From: Sulfuricurvum sp.
GTDB lineage: Bacteria > Campylobacterota > Campylobacteria > Campylobacterales > Sulfurimonadaceae
Assembly (NCBI GenBank): GCA_030679635.1
Contig: JAUXSZ010000015.1
Span: forward strand, 1 to 22,902
Direction: 5' to 3'
Length of the DNA: 22,902 nucleotides
Below are positions 6,847 through 13,848 of the stretch, piece by piece. Made by a program: the position numbers and the translations under genes. The first letter of the stretch is position 1; each line of letters begins with the position of its first letter. The notes below the pieces were generated by a model. The model was given only the letters and a program-made list of their open reading frames with translations, ran no database searches and had not been told where the DNA came from.

Positions 6847-7494
6847 CTAAACTTTTTTACTGAGCGCTTCAATATGGCCGCTGTTGCCTAAGACGACCAA
6901 AATATCACCCGTTTCAAGAATATCGTCTTTTTCAAAGGAGGTGTGCCATTCACCCTGATGCTTATAGGCGATCGGTTTGACTTCGTATTCATTTTCAAAA
7001 ATGGGTGAGAGGATCGAGATGCCGACCCAGAAGCTTGGAACGGTCATTTTTGCGATTTTCATCGTAATAGAGAGATCAATCGTTTCATAATGCATGTTTT
7101 TGACGATCTTTTTGACCAGTTTTTTGGCCGATTCCATCTCGGGATAGATGACCTTTGCGGCACCGAGTTTGGAGAGGATTTGACCGTGGACTTGGGTGAT
7201 TGCTTTGGCAACGACGGTTTCAATCCCTAACTCTTTGAGCGCCATAACGGTGAGGATACTCGACTCGATATTTTCTCCAATACTGACGATGGCGACTTCG
7301 GCATCGGCAATACCGGCTTCGCGAAGTGCCCGAAGATCGGTAGAGTCAAGCATAATAGCATCCTGGACATATTCGCTGATATCCCGGATTTTATCCTCAT
7401 CATGATCGATAGCGATAACATTTTCCCCTTGCTGTGCAAGTCCCTTGGCCACATTAAATCCAAATTTTCCTAATCCGATAACTACATATGTCAT
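6847..7494 (-). CDS. ktrA: Potassium uptake regulatory subunit KtrA/TrkA (RCK)
   Basis: This 215-residue cytosolic protein has an N-terminal Rossmann RCK_N domain: GLGKFG at 7-12 binds the nucleotide, and D30 ends the second strand. An RCK_C domain spans about 135-215. One Rossmann plus one C-domain is the KtrA layout; E. coli TrkA has two of each. An octameric ring of KtrA gates the KtrB channel in response to ATP/ADP (family knowledge). The ATG overlaps the ktrB stop as ATGA (7491-7494), so the two subunits are translationally coupled. The gene ends 4 bp before the deacetylase start. Confidence 0.94.
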   Translation of the reverse strand: MTYVVIGLGKFGFNVAKGLAQQGENVIAIDHDEDKIRDISEYVQDAIMLDSTDLRALREAGIADAEVAIVSIGENIESSILTVMALKELGIETVVAKAITQVHGQILSKLGAAKVIYPEMESAKKLVKKIVKNMHYETIDLSITMKIAKMTVPSFWVGISILSPIFENEYEVKPIAYKHQGEWHTSFEKDDILETGDILVVLGNSGHIEALSKKV

Positions 7495-8789
7495 AGTACA
7501 ACCTTTCCTTCTGCATATTTAATACGGCTTTGCACCGCTTTTCCCACGATGACAATCGTAAAGGCAAATACTCCGACACGTCCCATGAGCATTAACAAGA
7601 TGATATTGAATTTGCCCAAATCGCTAAAGAGGGCACTGTAGCTCAAAACGCCTCCGTTGCCTGTCGAGAGACCTACCGTACCGAATGCCGAACACGTTTC
7701 AAACAAGATGCGTAAAAACGGGAGTTTTTCACTTTCGCTAAAGATGACCGTTGAGATGATGACGTAGAACGATGCGACGAAGATAATGGCGTACGCTTTG
7801 TTGATTTGATACGCCGAGAGGCTGCGGCGAAAGATATGGGGATTGCTCTCTCCACGCAGCGTGTACCACACACCGATCACAGCGAGTGCGAGTGCGGTGG
7901 TTTTGATACCGCCGGCAGTACCTCCAGGGCTTCCCCCGATGATCATAAAGATGGTTGAGAAAAAGAGGTTGGAATCGGTGAGCGTTGAGAAATCAATGCT
8001 GTTGAATCCGGCCGTCCGGTAGTTTACCGATGCAAACCATGCAACCATGATTTTTTCCCACGTATCCATTCCTCCGAGTGATTTTGGATTGCTCCATTCC
8101 ATTGACAGGATAATGAACATTCCGGCGAGTATCAACAATCCTGACGTCCATAAAACAAGTTTCGTATGGGTCGAGAGGCGTAAAACCGATTTTTGTCGGT
8201 AGTGGTAGAGTTCTAGCAGGACCAAATATCCCAATCCCCCGAGAAAAATCAGCAGGGGAATCGTCAAATTGATGGTAATATCACCACGAAATCCCATCAT
8301 ATTATCGCTGAAGAGTGAAAATCCGGCATTGTTAAAGGCAGAAATGGCGTGAAAAAAGCCAAACCATAACGCATTTCCAAAAGGCATGTCGGCTAAAAAA
8401 CGGAGTGAGAGAATAATGCCGCCGGTGACTTCGATAATGACAATGCTGGCAAAAACGATTTTCAAAAAGCGAAATATACCGCTCATCCCGGGGTGGTTTA
8501 ACGACTCTTTGAGGATAAGGCGGTCACGATACCCCAGCTTTTTACGGCGCATAAGGGCGAAAAAAGTCACCGCCGTCATGTATCCTAGACCGCCGATTTG
8601 GATCAACGAGAGAATAATGATATGGCCAAACGAGGTAAAGTCTACGGGGGTGTCTTTGACAATCAGCCCGGTGACACATACCGCGGAGGTGGAGGTGAAA
8701 ATAGCATCGATGAGAGAGAGCTCGCCATTATGAGCAAACGGAAGCATTAGTAAAAAAGCACCGAATACGATGAGAATGACAAAGCTCAT
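7491..8789 (-). CDS. ktrB: Potassium uptake channel subunit KtrB/TrkH
   Basis: This inner-membrane K+ translocating subunit has 432 residues from the ATG at 8789, with four M1-P-M2 repeats. The four pore loops with their filter glycines are AVCVTGL (36-42), AFNNAGFS (151-158), NYRTAGF (256-262) and AFGTVGLS (368-375). GGSPGGTAGGIKTT (285-298) is the gating-loop region of repeat 3. The start is uncertain. No Shine-Dalgarno precedes the ATG, and the first helix begins almost at residue 1, whereas homologues usually have a short cytosolic lead. The frame stays open upstream to a TGA at 8835-8837, with AGAAGGA at 8826-8832 but no ATG, GTG or TTG between. It heads the ktrB-ktrA-deacetylase-mntP operon. 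Confidence 0.93.
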   Translation of the reverse strand: MSFVILIVFGAFLLMLPFAHNGELSLIDAIFTSTSAVCVTGLIVKDTPVDFTSFGHIIILSLIQIGGLGYMTAVTFFALMRRKKLGYRDRLILKESLNHPGMSGIFRFLKIVFASIVIIEVTGGIILSLRFLADMPFGNALWFGFFHAISAFNNAGFSLFSDNMMGFRGDITINLTIPLLIFLGGLGYLVLLELYHYRQKSVLRLSTHTKLVLWTSGLLILAGMFIILSMEWSNPKSLGGMDTWEKIMVAWFASVNYRTAGFNSIDFSTLTDSNLFFSTIFMIIGGSPGGTAGGIKTTALALAVIGVWYTLRGESNPHIFRRSLSAYQINKAYAIIFVASFYVIISTVIFSESEKLPFLRILFETCSAFGTVGLSTGNGGVLSYSALFSDLGKFNIILLMLMGRVGVFAFTIVIVGKAVQSRIKYAEGKVVL

Positions 8790-8861
8790 AAAAATAATTT
8801 TAACGTCTTGTGTATGCGTGGGAAATCCTTCTAGTCAACTATCATCTGAGTAATAACGGAT

Positions 8862-8867
8862 ATTATA
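8862..8867 (-). promoter_or_regulatory. Probable -10 box of the ktrB operon
   Basis: ATTATA on the plus strand reads TATAAT on the minus strand and points toward ktrB, with transcription expected near 8855. A convincing -35 is not visible. The whole 8790-8929 spacer between ktrB and the response-regulator gene holds no other gene and no clear terminator for the latter. Confidence 0.4.
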
Positions 8868-8929
8868 GGTGATAAATGTTTAAAGAAGGAATAAAGGGTG
8901 ATGAAATAGGTCTCTTTTCCGTCATGCAA

Positions 8930-9610
8930 TCAAAGATCCGTTTTATAGCCGATACCGTTGTGATTAGAAATAATATGGGAATAGGTTTTTTTCCGAATTC
9001 CGCGGACTAAGGTACGCAGGGCATCAATACTCATTGAATTGTCTTGCCAAATGATGCGTTCTATCTCTTCATAAGGGATAATTTGTCTTTTGTTTTTTAA
9101 GAGAAGTTCGATGAGAAGATACTCTTTTTTGGAGAGTTGAATTAATTCACCACTGTGGTTATTGATCGATTTGTTAATCGGATCGTAACTAAATCCGTCA
9201 TGCAGTGCAGTAAAAGTGGTGCAGTGGCCATTGGGGAGTTTTTTACTTGCTACATGGAGTGATTCAAGAAGCTCGCTGTCCAAAAACGGCTTGACCAAAT
9301 AACGGGTGATCTCGAGATTGATGGCCTCGAGCAAAATACTTTTATCGGTACTGGAAGTAGCAACAATCGTTGGAGTCTGAATCTCTTTATCGCGAAGACA
9401 TCGAATGAACTCTAAGCCGTCATGATTGGGAAGTTCTAAGTCAACAAGAATAATATCTACTTTGTGGGTCCGAAACAGATCGCATCCCGTAGCCATATTG
9501 TCTGTTTTTAAAACATTTAATCCATTGTTATGCATTAAATCTGAATATTTTTCTCGAAGCTCAACATCGTTTTCAATACACAATACGGTTAGCTTACTGG
9601 AGGTGAACAT
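8930..9610 (-). CDS. OmpR-type response regulator (orphan)
   Basis: This 226-residue DNA-binding regulator has a receiver domain (about 7-120) followed by a winged-helix trans_reg_C domain (about 140-225). Receiver residues are in place: acidic E13 and D15, phospho-acceptor D57 in IILVDLELP, the T/S switch in ATSSTD (84-89), and K107-P108 in LVKPF. The effector domain has QLSKKEYLLIELLLKNK and ends with the usual hairpin NGIGYKTDL. It should bind DNA as a phosphorylated dimer. No histidine kinase gene lies nearby. The divergent neighbour is a membrane EAL protein, and a perfect dyad in the spacer is a candidate target. GAAGGA lies 8 bp before the ATG. Confidence 0.93.
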   Translation of the reverse strand: MFTSSKLTVLCIENDVELREKYSDLMHNNGLNVLKTDNMATGCDLFRTHKVDIILVDLELPNHDGLEFIRCLRDKEIQTPTIVATSSTDKSILLEAINLEITRYLVKPFLDSELLESLHVASKKLPNGHCTTFTALHDGFSYDPINKSINNHSGELIQLSKKEYLLIELLLKNKRQIIPYEEIERIIWQDNSMSIDALRTLVRGIRKKTYSHIISNHNGIGYKTDL

Positions 9611-9702
9611 TGTACTTATCCTTCTTTAGAGCAATAATTATTCGATAATCACATGATAATATTTATGGGTGATTTGATATACACTTGACATGATGAATAA
9701 TA

Positions 9703-9718
9703 GCAAATTTAAATTTGC
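9703..9718. promoter_or_regulatory. Perfect 16-bp palindrome, possible operator
   Basis: GCAAATTTAAATTTGC is a perfect inverted repeat. It overlaps the position where a -10 box would fall for the TTGACA at 9685-9690, as expected for a repressor site. The nearest regulator gene is the response regulator that starts 93 bp away, so autoregulation is possible but unproven. AT-rich sequence raises the chance of such a match arising by accident. Confidence 0.4.
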
Positions 9719-9950
9719 AAGGATTCTAACGATACAGAATGAGGATTTAATAATATATAAATGAGAATTTAATGATATTAACCCATAGTGTAGTCAAAAA
9801 TTGGTTAAAGTACGCGTTTAGCGCTGTTAAGAAAGGAACATGTAGAGCGGTATTAACAAATTTCGAGAAAAGTATTGATGGGTTTTTTATGATCTAATAA
9901 AATGTCAAGTTATAAACGGTAATACTATCTGTATATAAAGTATAGAAATT

Positions 9951-9956
9951 TATAAT
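9951..9956 (+). promoter_or_regulatory. Probable -10 box of the EAL gene
   Basis: TATAAT lies 26 bp before the ATG at 9983 and would start transcription near 9963. The leader would carry AGGA at 9968-9971, 11 bp from the start codon, a long but possible spacing. No good -35 is seen. Confidence 0.4.
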
Positions 9957-9982
9957 TTTAATACTATAGGATGTAACATTTC

Positions 9983-12466
9983 ATGCGTCAAATGACACTA
10001 AGAACTTTTTTTGCTTCAGTTTATATTTTTCTGATGGTCTTGATCGGAAGCTATTTTTTATACGCATTTGATCAGTACAAACAGCATCTTGCCGAGTCAA
10101 CCAGTCAGCGGGCGGTAGGCCTTATGCATGAACTGGAAAATATGCTTATTCCAATTGCCAATGTGGATAAATTTTATCTCATCGAACCCATTATTGCCTC
10201 AATGCCGGAATACCGTTCTTTTATCCGATCGGCCTCACTTTCACTTAATAATAATATCATTTTGTTTTCTTCCGATAAAAAGTTAATTGGCAAACCACGT
10301 CCAAAGGCGGTATTAATCAAGAATAATACAATCGCATCCGATATCCTCGCCGGGGAAACTTCTTTTGTACTCCCTATTACCTATTTTACTGACGGAAAAG
10401 AGCTGAAAGGTTCACTCCTTCTTACTCTCGTTCCCCAAACCTTATCCGCTGACGATTTTTTGATCAAAGTCTACACAAATTTTATGCTCTCAAGCGCTTT
10501 TTTTGCGCTTATTATCGGCATGATTTTTTTGATGATTCGCCACTATGTCGTCCTCCCGCTACGCGTTTTTGACACACTTGTTTTAGATAAAAAAAGAAAG
10601 CCTTTATTTTTTATCAGCGATTTAGCGACTATTTATAACCGTCTGTCCGATAGTTACTTTGAACTCGAAGAGAAAAAAAAGTCACTCGAATCGGCACTCT
10701 ACGTTAAAGACTATCTCTATGAAATTCTTCATACGATGGATTTAGTTAACCGACTCCTTATCAGCGACAAATCAATTCAGGAAATTATGGATGAGAGCTG
10801 TGAGCTTTTGGCAAAACACGGTTTGTATAACCTTACATGGATTGGTAATATTGTCGATGAAAATATTATAATCGTCGCCCACTCCGACGATCCATCAGGG
10901 TATACAGCGCAGCTGGACCTCTCGATCGATCCTGCCGATCCGACATCGCAAGGACCAAGCGCCCAAAGCATTCTTACCAATCAAACGATCATTACTTCGT
11001 CGGTCAACGTCGAATACTATGCCCAATGGCACGATAAAGCCATAGCATCAGGACATGGCTCGTCTATCTGTCTCCCTCTGCGGGGATCAGCCAATGAAAA
11101 TGCATTTGCAACTCTGGCAATTTATGCTTCAAAACCATTTGGATTTTTGGCTGAAGAGATTACGATGCTCGAAGACCTCGCTGGTGACATCGGCTACGCG
11201 ATCGCCTCACGTAAGAAAAAAGCGGAGCTGCAGCTTGCGTTGACAACCGATCATCTCACGGGCCTTCCCAACCGAGCCCTGCTGCTTGAGAGTCTTCATC
11301 AGCTCGAAGATCCGAGGCTATTGCTGATTAATATTAACCGTTTTCGCGACATCAACACGGTTTATGGATTTGACGCCGGCGATTTTATTCTCCATTCATG
11401 TGCTGATTGCCTAAGTCATCTCATAGAAGGGGAGGCAGGGACTCTTTTCAAACTGCATAGCGACACTTTCGCTATTTTACTTAAAAAAGTCCATGCGGTA
11501 ACATCGGCAGAGGAGCTGATCAACAACCTTTCCCATCATCTTGCCGAGCACTCCTTTTTCTACAATGGAATCGACATCTGGATCACGATCGCTGCGGGAT
11601 ACAGCGATTCTGCCGAGCAAACGATCGAAAATGCCGAAATTGCTCTTAAGCGAGCAAAAGAACAAAAAATCCCTTTCCAGCCATTCAGCATGTCGATGCG
11701 CCTAAATAAAGAACATGAAGAGAACATCGCTTGGTATAAAATTATCAAGGACGCTATTAAAGATGGGAGGATGGTTCCCTATTTTCAGGCGATTACCAAT
11801 AATCAGACAGGAGAAGTCAGCAAATATGAAGCGCTTGTCCGGATTATCATGCCTGATGGTACTATCATCTCCCCCTTCAAATTTCTTGATATTGCCAAGA
11901 AAACAGGGCTTTATCCTCAGCTGACGAAAGCTATGGTTCACAAAACAATTGCAACCTTCCAGGACCTTCCCTACACCGTCAGTCTCAATCTTTCGACCGA
12001 AGACATTACCAATGCCGATATGGTCTCATTTTTACGTGATACTATCGTCCAATCTTCAATCGGTAAAAAAATAGTTTTTGAAATTTTGGAAAGTGAGGGA
12101 ATCAGCAATTATGATCTGGTTAGTGAGTTTATCAACGAATTCAAGCAGCTAGGGTGTCAGTTTGCGATTGATGATTTTGGCTCTGGTTTTTCTAACTTTG
12201 AGCACTTGATCAAACTGCAGGTCGACTTTTTGAAAATTGACGGTTCACTTATAAAAAACCTTCCTCATGACAAAAATGCTCAGGTGATTGTCAAAAACAT
12301 CCAGAATTTCGCCGCTGAAATGGGTATTGCTACTATCGCCGAATTTGTCAGTTCACATGAAATCTATGAAATTGTCAATGCGATGGGTATTACCTATTCA
12401 CAAGGATATTATTTTAGCGAACCCGCCAAAGAGGTATTACCCATTGACAGAATAATGTTGATGTAG
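9983..12466 (+). CDS. Membrane GAF / degenerate GGDEF / EAL phosphodiesterase
   Basis: This 827-residue protein probably degrades cyclic di-GMP. A membrane helix (about 8-28), a periplasmic sensor region (29-165) and a second helix (about 166-188) are followed by a GAF-like domain (about 265-408), a GGDEF-type domain (about 415-570) and a C-terminal EAL domain (about 585-825). The GGDEF motif is lost (LHSDTF at 491-496), so this domain should not make c-di-GMP and may only bind nucleotide. The EAL domain looks intact: EAL at 616-618, NLS (669-671), E700 and E703 in FEILESEG, DDFGSG (730-735), K751 in LKIDG, E787 in AEF, and QGYYF (807-811). Net activity is therefore predicted to be hydrolysis. 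It is monocistronic, divergent from the response regulator, and followed by a convergent tRNA pair. Confidence 0.92.
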   Translation: MRQMTLRTFFASVYIFLMVLIGSYFLYAFDQYKQHLAESTSQRAVGLMHELENMLIPIANVDKFYLIEPIIASMPEYRSFIRSASLSLNNNIILFSSDKKLIGKPRPKAVLIKNNTIASDILAGETSFVLPITYFTDGKELKGSLLLTLVPQTLSADDFLIKVYTNFMLSSAFFALIIGMIFLMIRHYVVLPLRVFDTLVLDKKRKPLFFISDLATIYNRLSDSYFELEEKKKSLESALYVKDYLYEILHTMDLVNRLLISDKSIQEIMDESCELLAKHGLYNLTWIGNIVDENIIIVAHSDDPSGYTAQLDLSIDPADPTSQGPSAQSILTNQTIITSSVNVEYYAQWHDKAIASGHGSSICLPLRGSANENAFATLAIYASKPFGFLAEEITMLEDLAGDIGYAIASRKKKAELQLALTTDHLTGLPNRALLLESLHQLEDPRLLLININRFRDINTVYGFDAGDFILHSCADCLSHLIEGEAGTLFKLHSDTFAILLKKVHAVTSAEELINNLSHHLAEHSFFYNGIDIWITIAAGYSDSAEQTIENAEIALKRAKEQKIPFQPFSMSMRLNKEHEENIAWYKIIKDAIKDGRMVPYFQAITNNQTGEVSKYEALVRIIMPDGTIISPFKFLDIAKKTGLYPQLTKAMVHKTIATFQDLPYTVSLNLSTEDITNADMVSFLRDTIVQSSIGKKIVFEILESEGISNYDLVSEFINEFKQLGCQFAIDDFGSGFSNFEHLIKLQVDFLKIDGSLIKNLPHDKNAQVIVKNIQNFAAEMGIATIAEFVSSHEIYEIVNAMGITYSQGYYFSEPAKEVLPIDRIMLM

Positions 12467-12537
12467 TTGAAGTGAATAAATTGATTGCTAAAAATCAGAT
12501 AAGATAAAAGAAAATAAAATAAGTTTTGCGAAAAGTT

Positions 12538-12556
12538 GGTCACCTATATGGTCACC
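12538..12556. repeat. Two GGTCACC copies forming an imperfect dyad
   Basis: GGTCACC occurs at 12538-12544 and 12550-12556 with TATAT between. Because GGTnACC is its own complement apart from the middle base, the pair is both a direct repeat and an imperfect inverted repeat, and is flanked by TTGG and CAA. It lies between the EAL gene and the tRNA-Glu gene. It could be a weak terminator, a protein site or a recombination remnant; nothing in the sequence decides. Confidence 0.35.
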
Positions 12557-12604
12557 CAATGAAGTTTAAAGTGTTTGAAAGTACGCTGTGAAGGGAAAAT
12601 AAAG

Positions 12605-12679
12605 TGGTGACTCCAAGGGGATTTGAACCCCTGTGACCAGGATGAAAACCTGGAATCCTAACCGTTAGATGATGGAGCC
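12605..12679 (-). tRNA. tRNA-Glu (anticodon TTC)
   Basis: The minus strand folds as a complete cloverleaf. The acceptor stem GGCTCCA pairs with TGGAGTC (one G-T pair), the anticodon arm CCAGG-TTTTCAT-CCTGG carries anticodon TTC, and the T arm contains GGTTCAAATCC. The discriminator is A and the 3' CCA is encoded (12605-12607). It reads GAA and GAG codons; in many bacteria charged tRNA-Glu also feeds tetrapyrrole synthesis. It lies 24 bp downstream of tRNA-Lys and is probably co-transcribed with it. The coordinates include CCA (75 nt). Confidence 0.97.
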
Positions 12680-12703
12680 ACGACAAAATGTAAAAGTAAA
12701 AAA

Positions 12704-12779
12704 TGGTGTCCCGTGATGGATTCGAACCATCGACCCCTTCATTAAAAGTGAAATGCTCTACCAGCTGAGCTAACGGGAC
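12704..12779 (-). tRNA. tRNA-Lys (anticodon TTT)
   Basis: The minus strand gives a full 76-nt cloverleaf with encoded CCA: acceptor GTCCCGT with ACGGGAC, D arm GCTCAGCTGGTAGAGC, anticodon loop CTTTTAA with anticodon TTT, and T arm GGTTCGAATCC. It matches E. coli tRNA-Lys closely in layout. It is first in a two-tRNA transcript behind a consensus promoter 32 bp upstream. Confidence 0.97.
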
Positions 12780-12810
12780 GGACTGACTTCCACATACTTT
12801 GTGGATGGGA

Positions 12811-12839
12811 ATTATAGACAAAATAAGCTTTGATGTCAA
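12811..12839 (-). promoter_or_regulatory. Consensus sigma-70 promoter of the tRNA pair
   Basis: On the minus strand TTGACA (12834-12839) and TATAAT (12811-12816) are both perfect and separated by exactly 17 bp, the ideal arrangement for a strong stable-RNA promoter. Transcription should begin near 12804. A 6-bp hairpin (TCCACA/TGTGGA with a 5-nt loop, 12789-12805) sits at the start of the leader before tRNA-Lys. Confidence 0.85.
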
Positions 12840-12921
12840 TGCTTTTGTTTGAAATAGAAAAAAAATGAGAAAGATAGAGTAAAAAGTGGATAATTGAATT
12901 AGTATTAGTCCTCTTTGATTT

Positions 12922-12930
12922 TGATATAAT
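12922..12930 (+). promoter_or_regulatory. Extended -10 box directly before the Bat operon
   Basis: TGATATAAT is a perfect extended -10 (TGnTATAAT). Its TATAAT ends 6 bp before the ATG at 12937, so transcription would begin at or next to the start codon itself. No Shine-Dalgarno can be fitted between them (only AAGAAG). The simplest reading is a leaderless or nearly leaderless Bat operon message. The alternative is that the true promoter lies further up in 12840-12920, where nothing comparable is seen. Confidence 0.55.
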
Positions 12931-12936
12931 AAGAAG

Positions 12937-13848
12937 ATGAATAGTTGGCTTTTTAATCTTCCTTGGGTGTGGTTGTTACTCGTGCCATTGCTCTATTGCC
13001 TTTATCGGTGTAAGGCGGCGATACGCGAACGCATTTTCCCCCATTTGCACTTTTTTACCAAGGTGAAGAAATGGCGCAATTTTGAGTGGCTTTTAAAAGT
13101 TCTCGTTGTGATATTGATAGTGGGGGCTCTGGCAACCCCTGTCATGATCGATTTTTCCGATCCGCGCAACCGAAACGGGGTGGATATCGTCCTCAGTATC
13201 GATGGGAGCGGGTCGATGAATGCGTCGGGATTTGGCGAAGAGGAGAGTCGCAAAAGCCGATTCGAGATTGTTCAAAAAATTGCGAGTGATTTTGTGATGA
13301 AACGCTCGGAGGACAATATCGGCGTGGTCATGTTTGGCGATTTCGCGTTTATCGCTTCTCCGATAACCTATGAAAAAGAGATCATTGCGGAAATGATCGG
13401 CTATCTCAGCTACGGTATGGCGGGACAAAATACGGCAATCGGCGAGGGGATCGCGATGGGGGTACGCGCTTTGAGGGATTCCAAAGCGGCATCAAAAGTG
13501 ATCATTCTGCTGACGGACGGTGAACACAACAGCGGTTCGGTTTCTCCCAAAGAGGGTGTTTCTATGGTCCAAAAAAACGGAATTCGTCTCTATACGATCG
13601 GGATCGGCCCCAAAGGGGAGTTTGACAGTGCGTTGTTGGAGCAACTGGCCCGTGATGGGGGAGGAAAGTTTTTTGCCGCAACGAACAGTGCTGAACTGAG
13701 CGAGGTCTATGATGAGATCGACGGGATGGAGCGCGCACGGATCAAGAGTGCTCATAACGTCTTGGAGGAGCACTATTTTCAGTGGTTTTTAGCTCCGGCA
13801 TTGGGTGTGCTGCTTTTGTTGATGTGGCGACGAAGAGGTGTGGGATGA
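12937..13848 (+). CDS. batA: BatA-like membrane protein with von Willebrand A domain
   Basis: This 303-residue protein belongs to the aerotolerance (Bat) family. Two N-terminal membrane helices (about 10-24 and 51-70), a von Willebrand factor A domain (about 80-265) and one C-terminal helix (283-297) give the usual BatA layout. The metal-ion-dependent adhesion site is complete: DGSGS (D89, S91, S93), T166 and D194 in LLTDGEHNSG. It probably takes part in protein-protein contact in a periplasm-facing complex driven by the MoxR ATPase. The start ATG directly follows an extended -10 box, so the message may be leaderless. It is the first of six tightly packed genes and overlaps the next by ATGA. 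Confidence 0.9.
   Translation: MNSWLFNLPWVWLLLVPLLYCLYRCKAAIRERIFPHLHFFTKVKKWRNFEWLLKVLVVILIVGALATPVMIDFSDPRNRNGVDIVLSIDGSGSMNASGFGEEESRKSRFEIVQKIASDFVMKRSEDNIGVVMFGDFAFIASPITYEKEIIAEMIGYLSYGMAGQNTAIGEGIAMGVRALRDSKAASKVIILLTDGEHNSGSVSPKEGVSMVQKNGIRLYTIGIGPKGEFDSALLEQLARDGGGKFFAATNSAELSEVYDEIDGMERARIKSAHNVLEEHYFQWFLAPALGVLLLLMWRRRGVG

Larger units (their letters stand above)
9611..9982. other. AT-rich 372-bp divergent intergenic region
   Basis: The region lies between the divergent response-regulator and EAL genes and is clearly richer in A and T than its surroundings. It holds a perfect dyad at 9703-9718, a TTGACA on the plus strand at 9685-9690 with TTAAAT 18 bp further on, and an inverted repeat TTAACC/GGTTAA at 9778-9783 and 9803-9808. 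It also holds a 41-codon ORF at 9772-9897 whose coding status is doubtful, and a likely -10 for the EAL gene at 9951-9956. It is much longer than any other protein-gene spacer in the window, so it may hold a small RNA or small protein gene. Confidence 0.6.

Noticed and set aside
6843..6872. TTG start for the deacetylase inside ktrA
   Set aside because: It would place ten mostly basic and polar residues in front of the signal peptide; ATG 6842 with AGGA upstream fits better.
9689..9766. A 24-codon frame starting ATGATG over the palindrome
   Set aside because: It is too short, has no ribosome-binding site, and its composition simply reflects the AT-rich spacer.
12482..12497. TGATT/AATCA stem after the EAL gene as a terminator
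   Set aside because: The 5-bp stem is all weak pairs apart from one and has no following T run on the coding strand.
12552..12839. 95-codon minus-strand frame across the tRNA pair
   Set aside because: It is the translation of the two tRNA genes themselves, a common false gene call.
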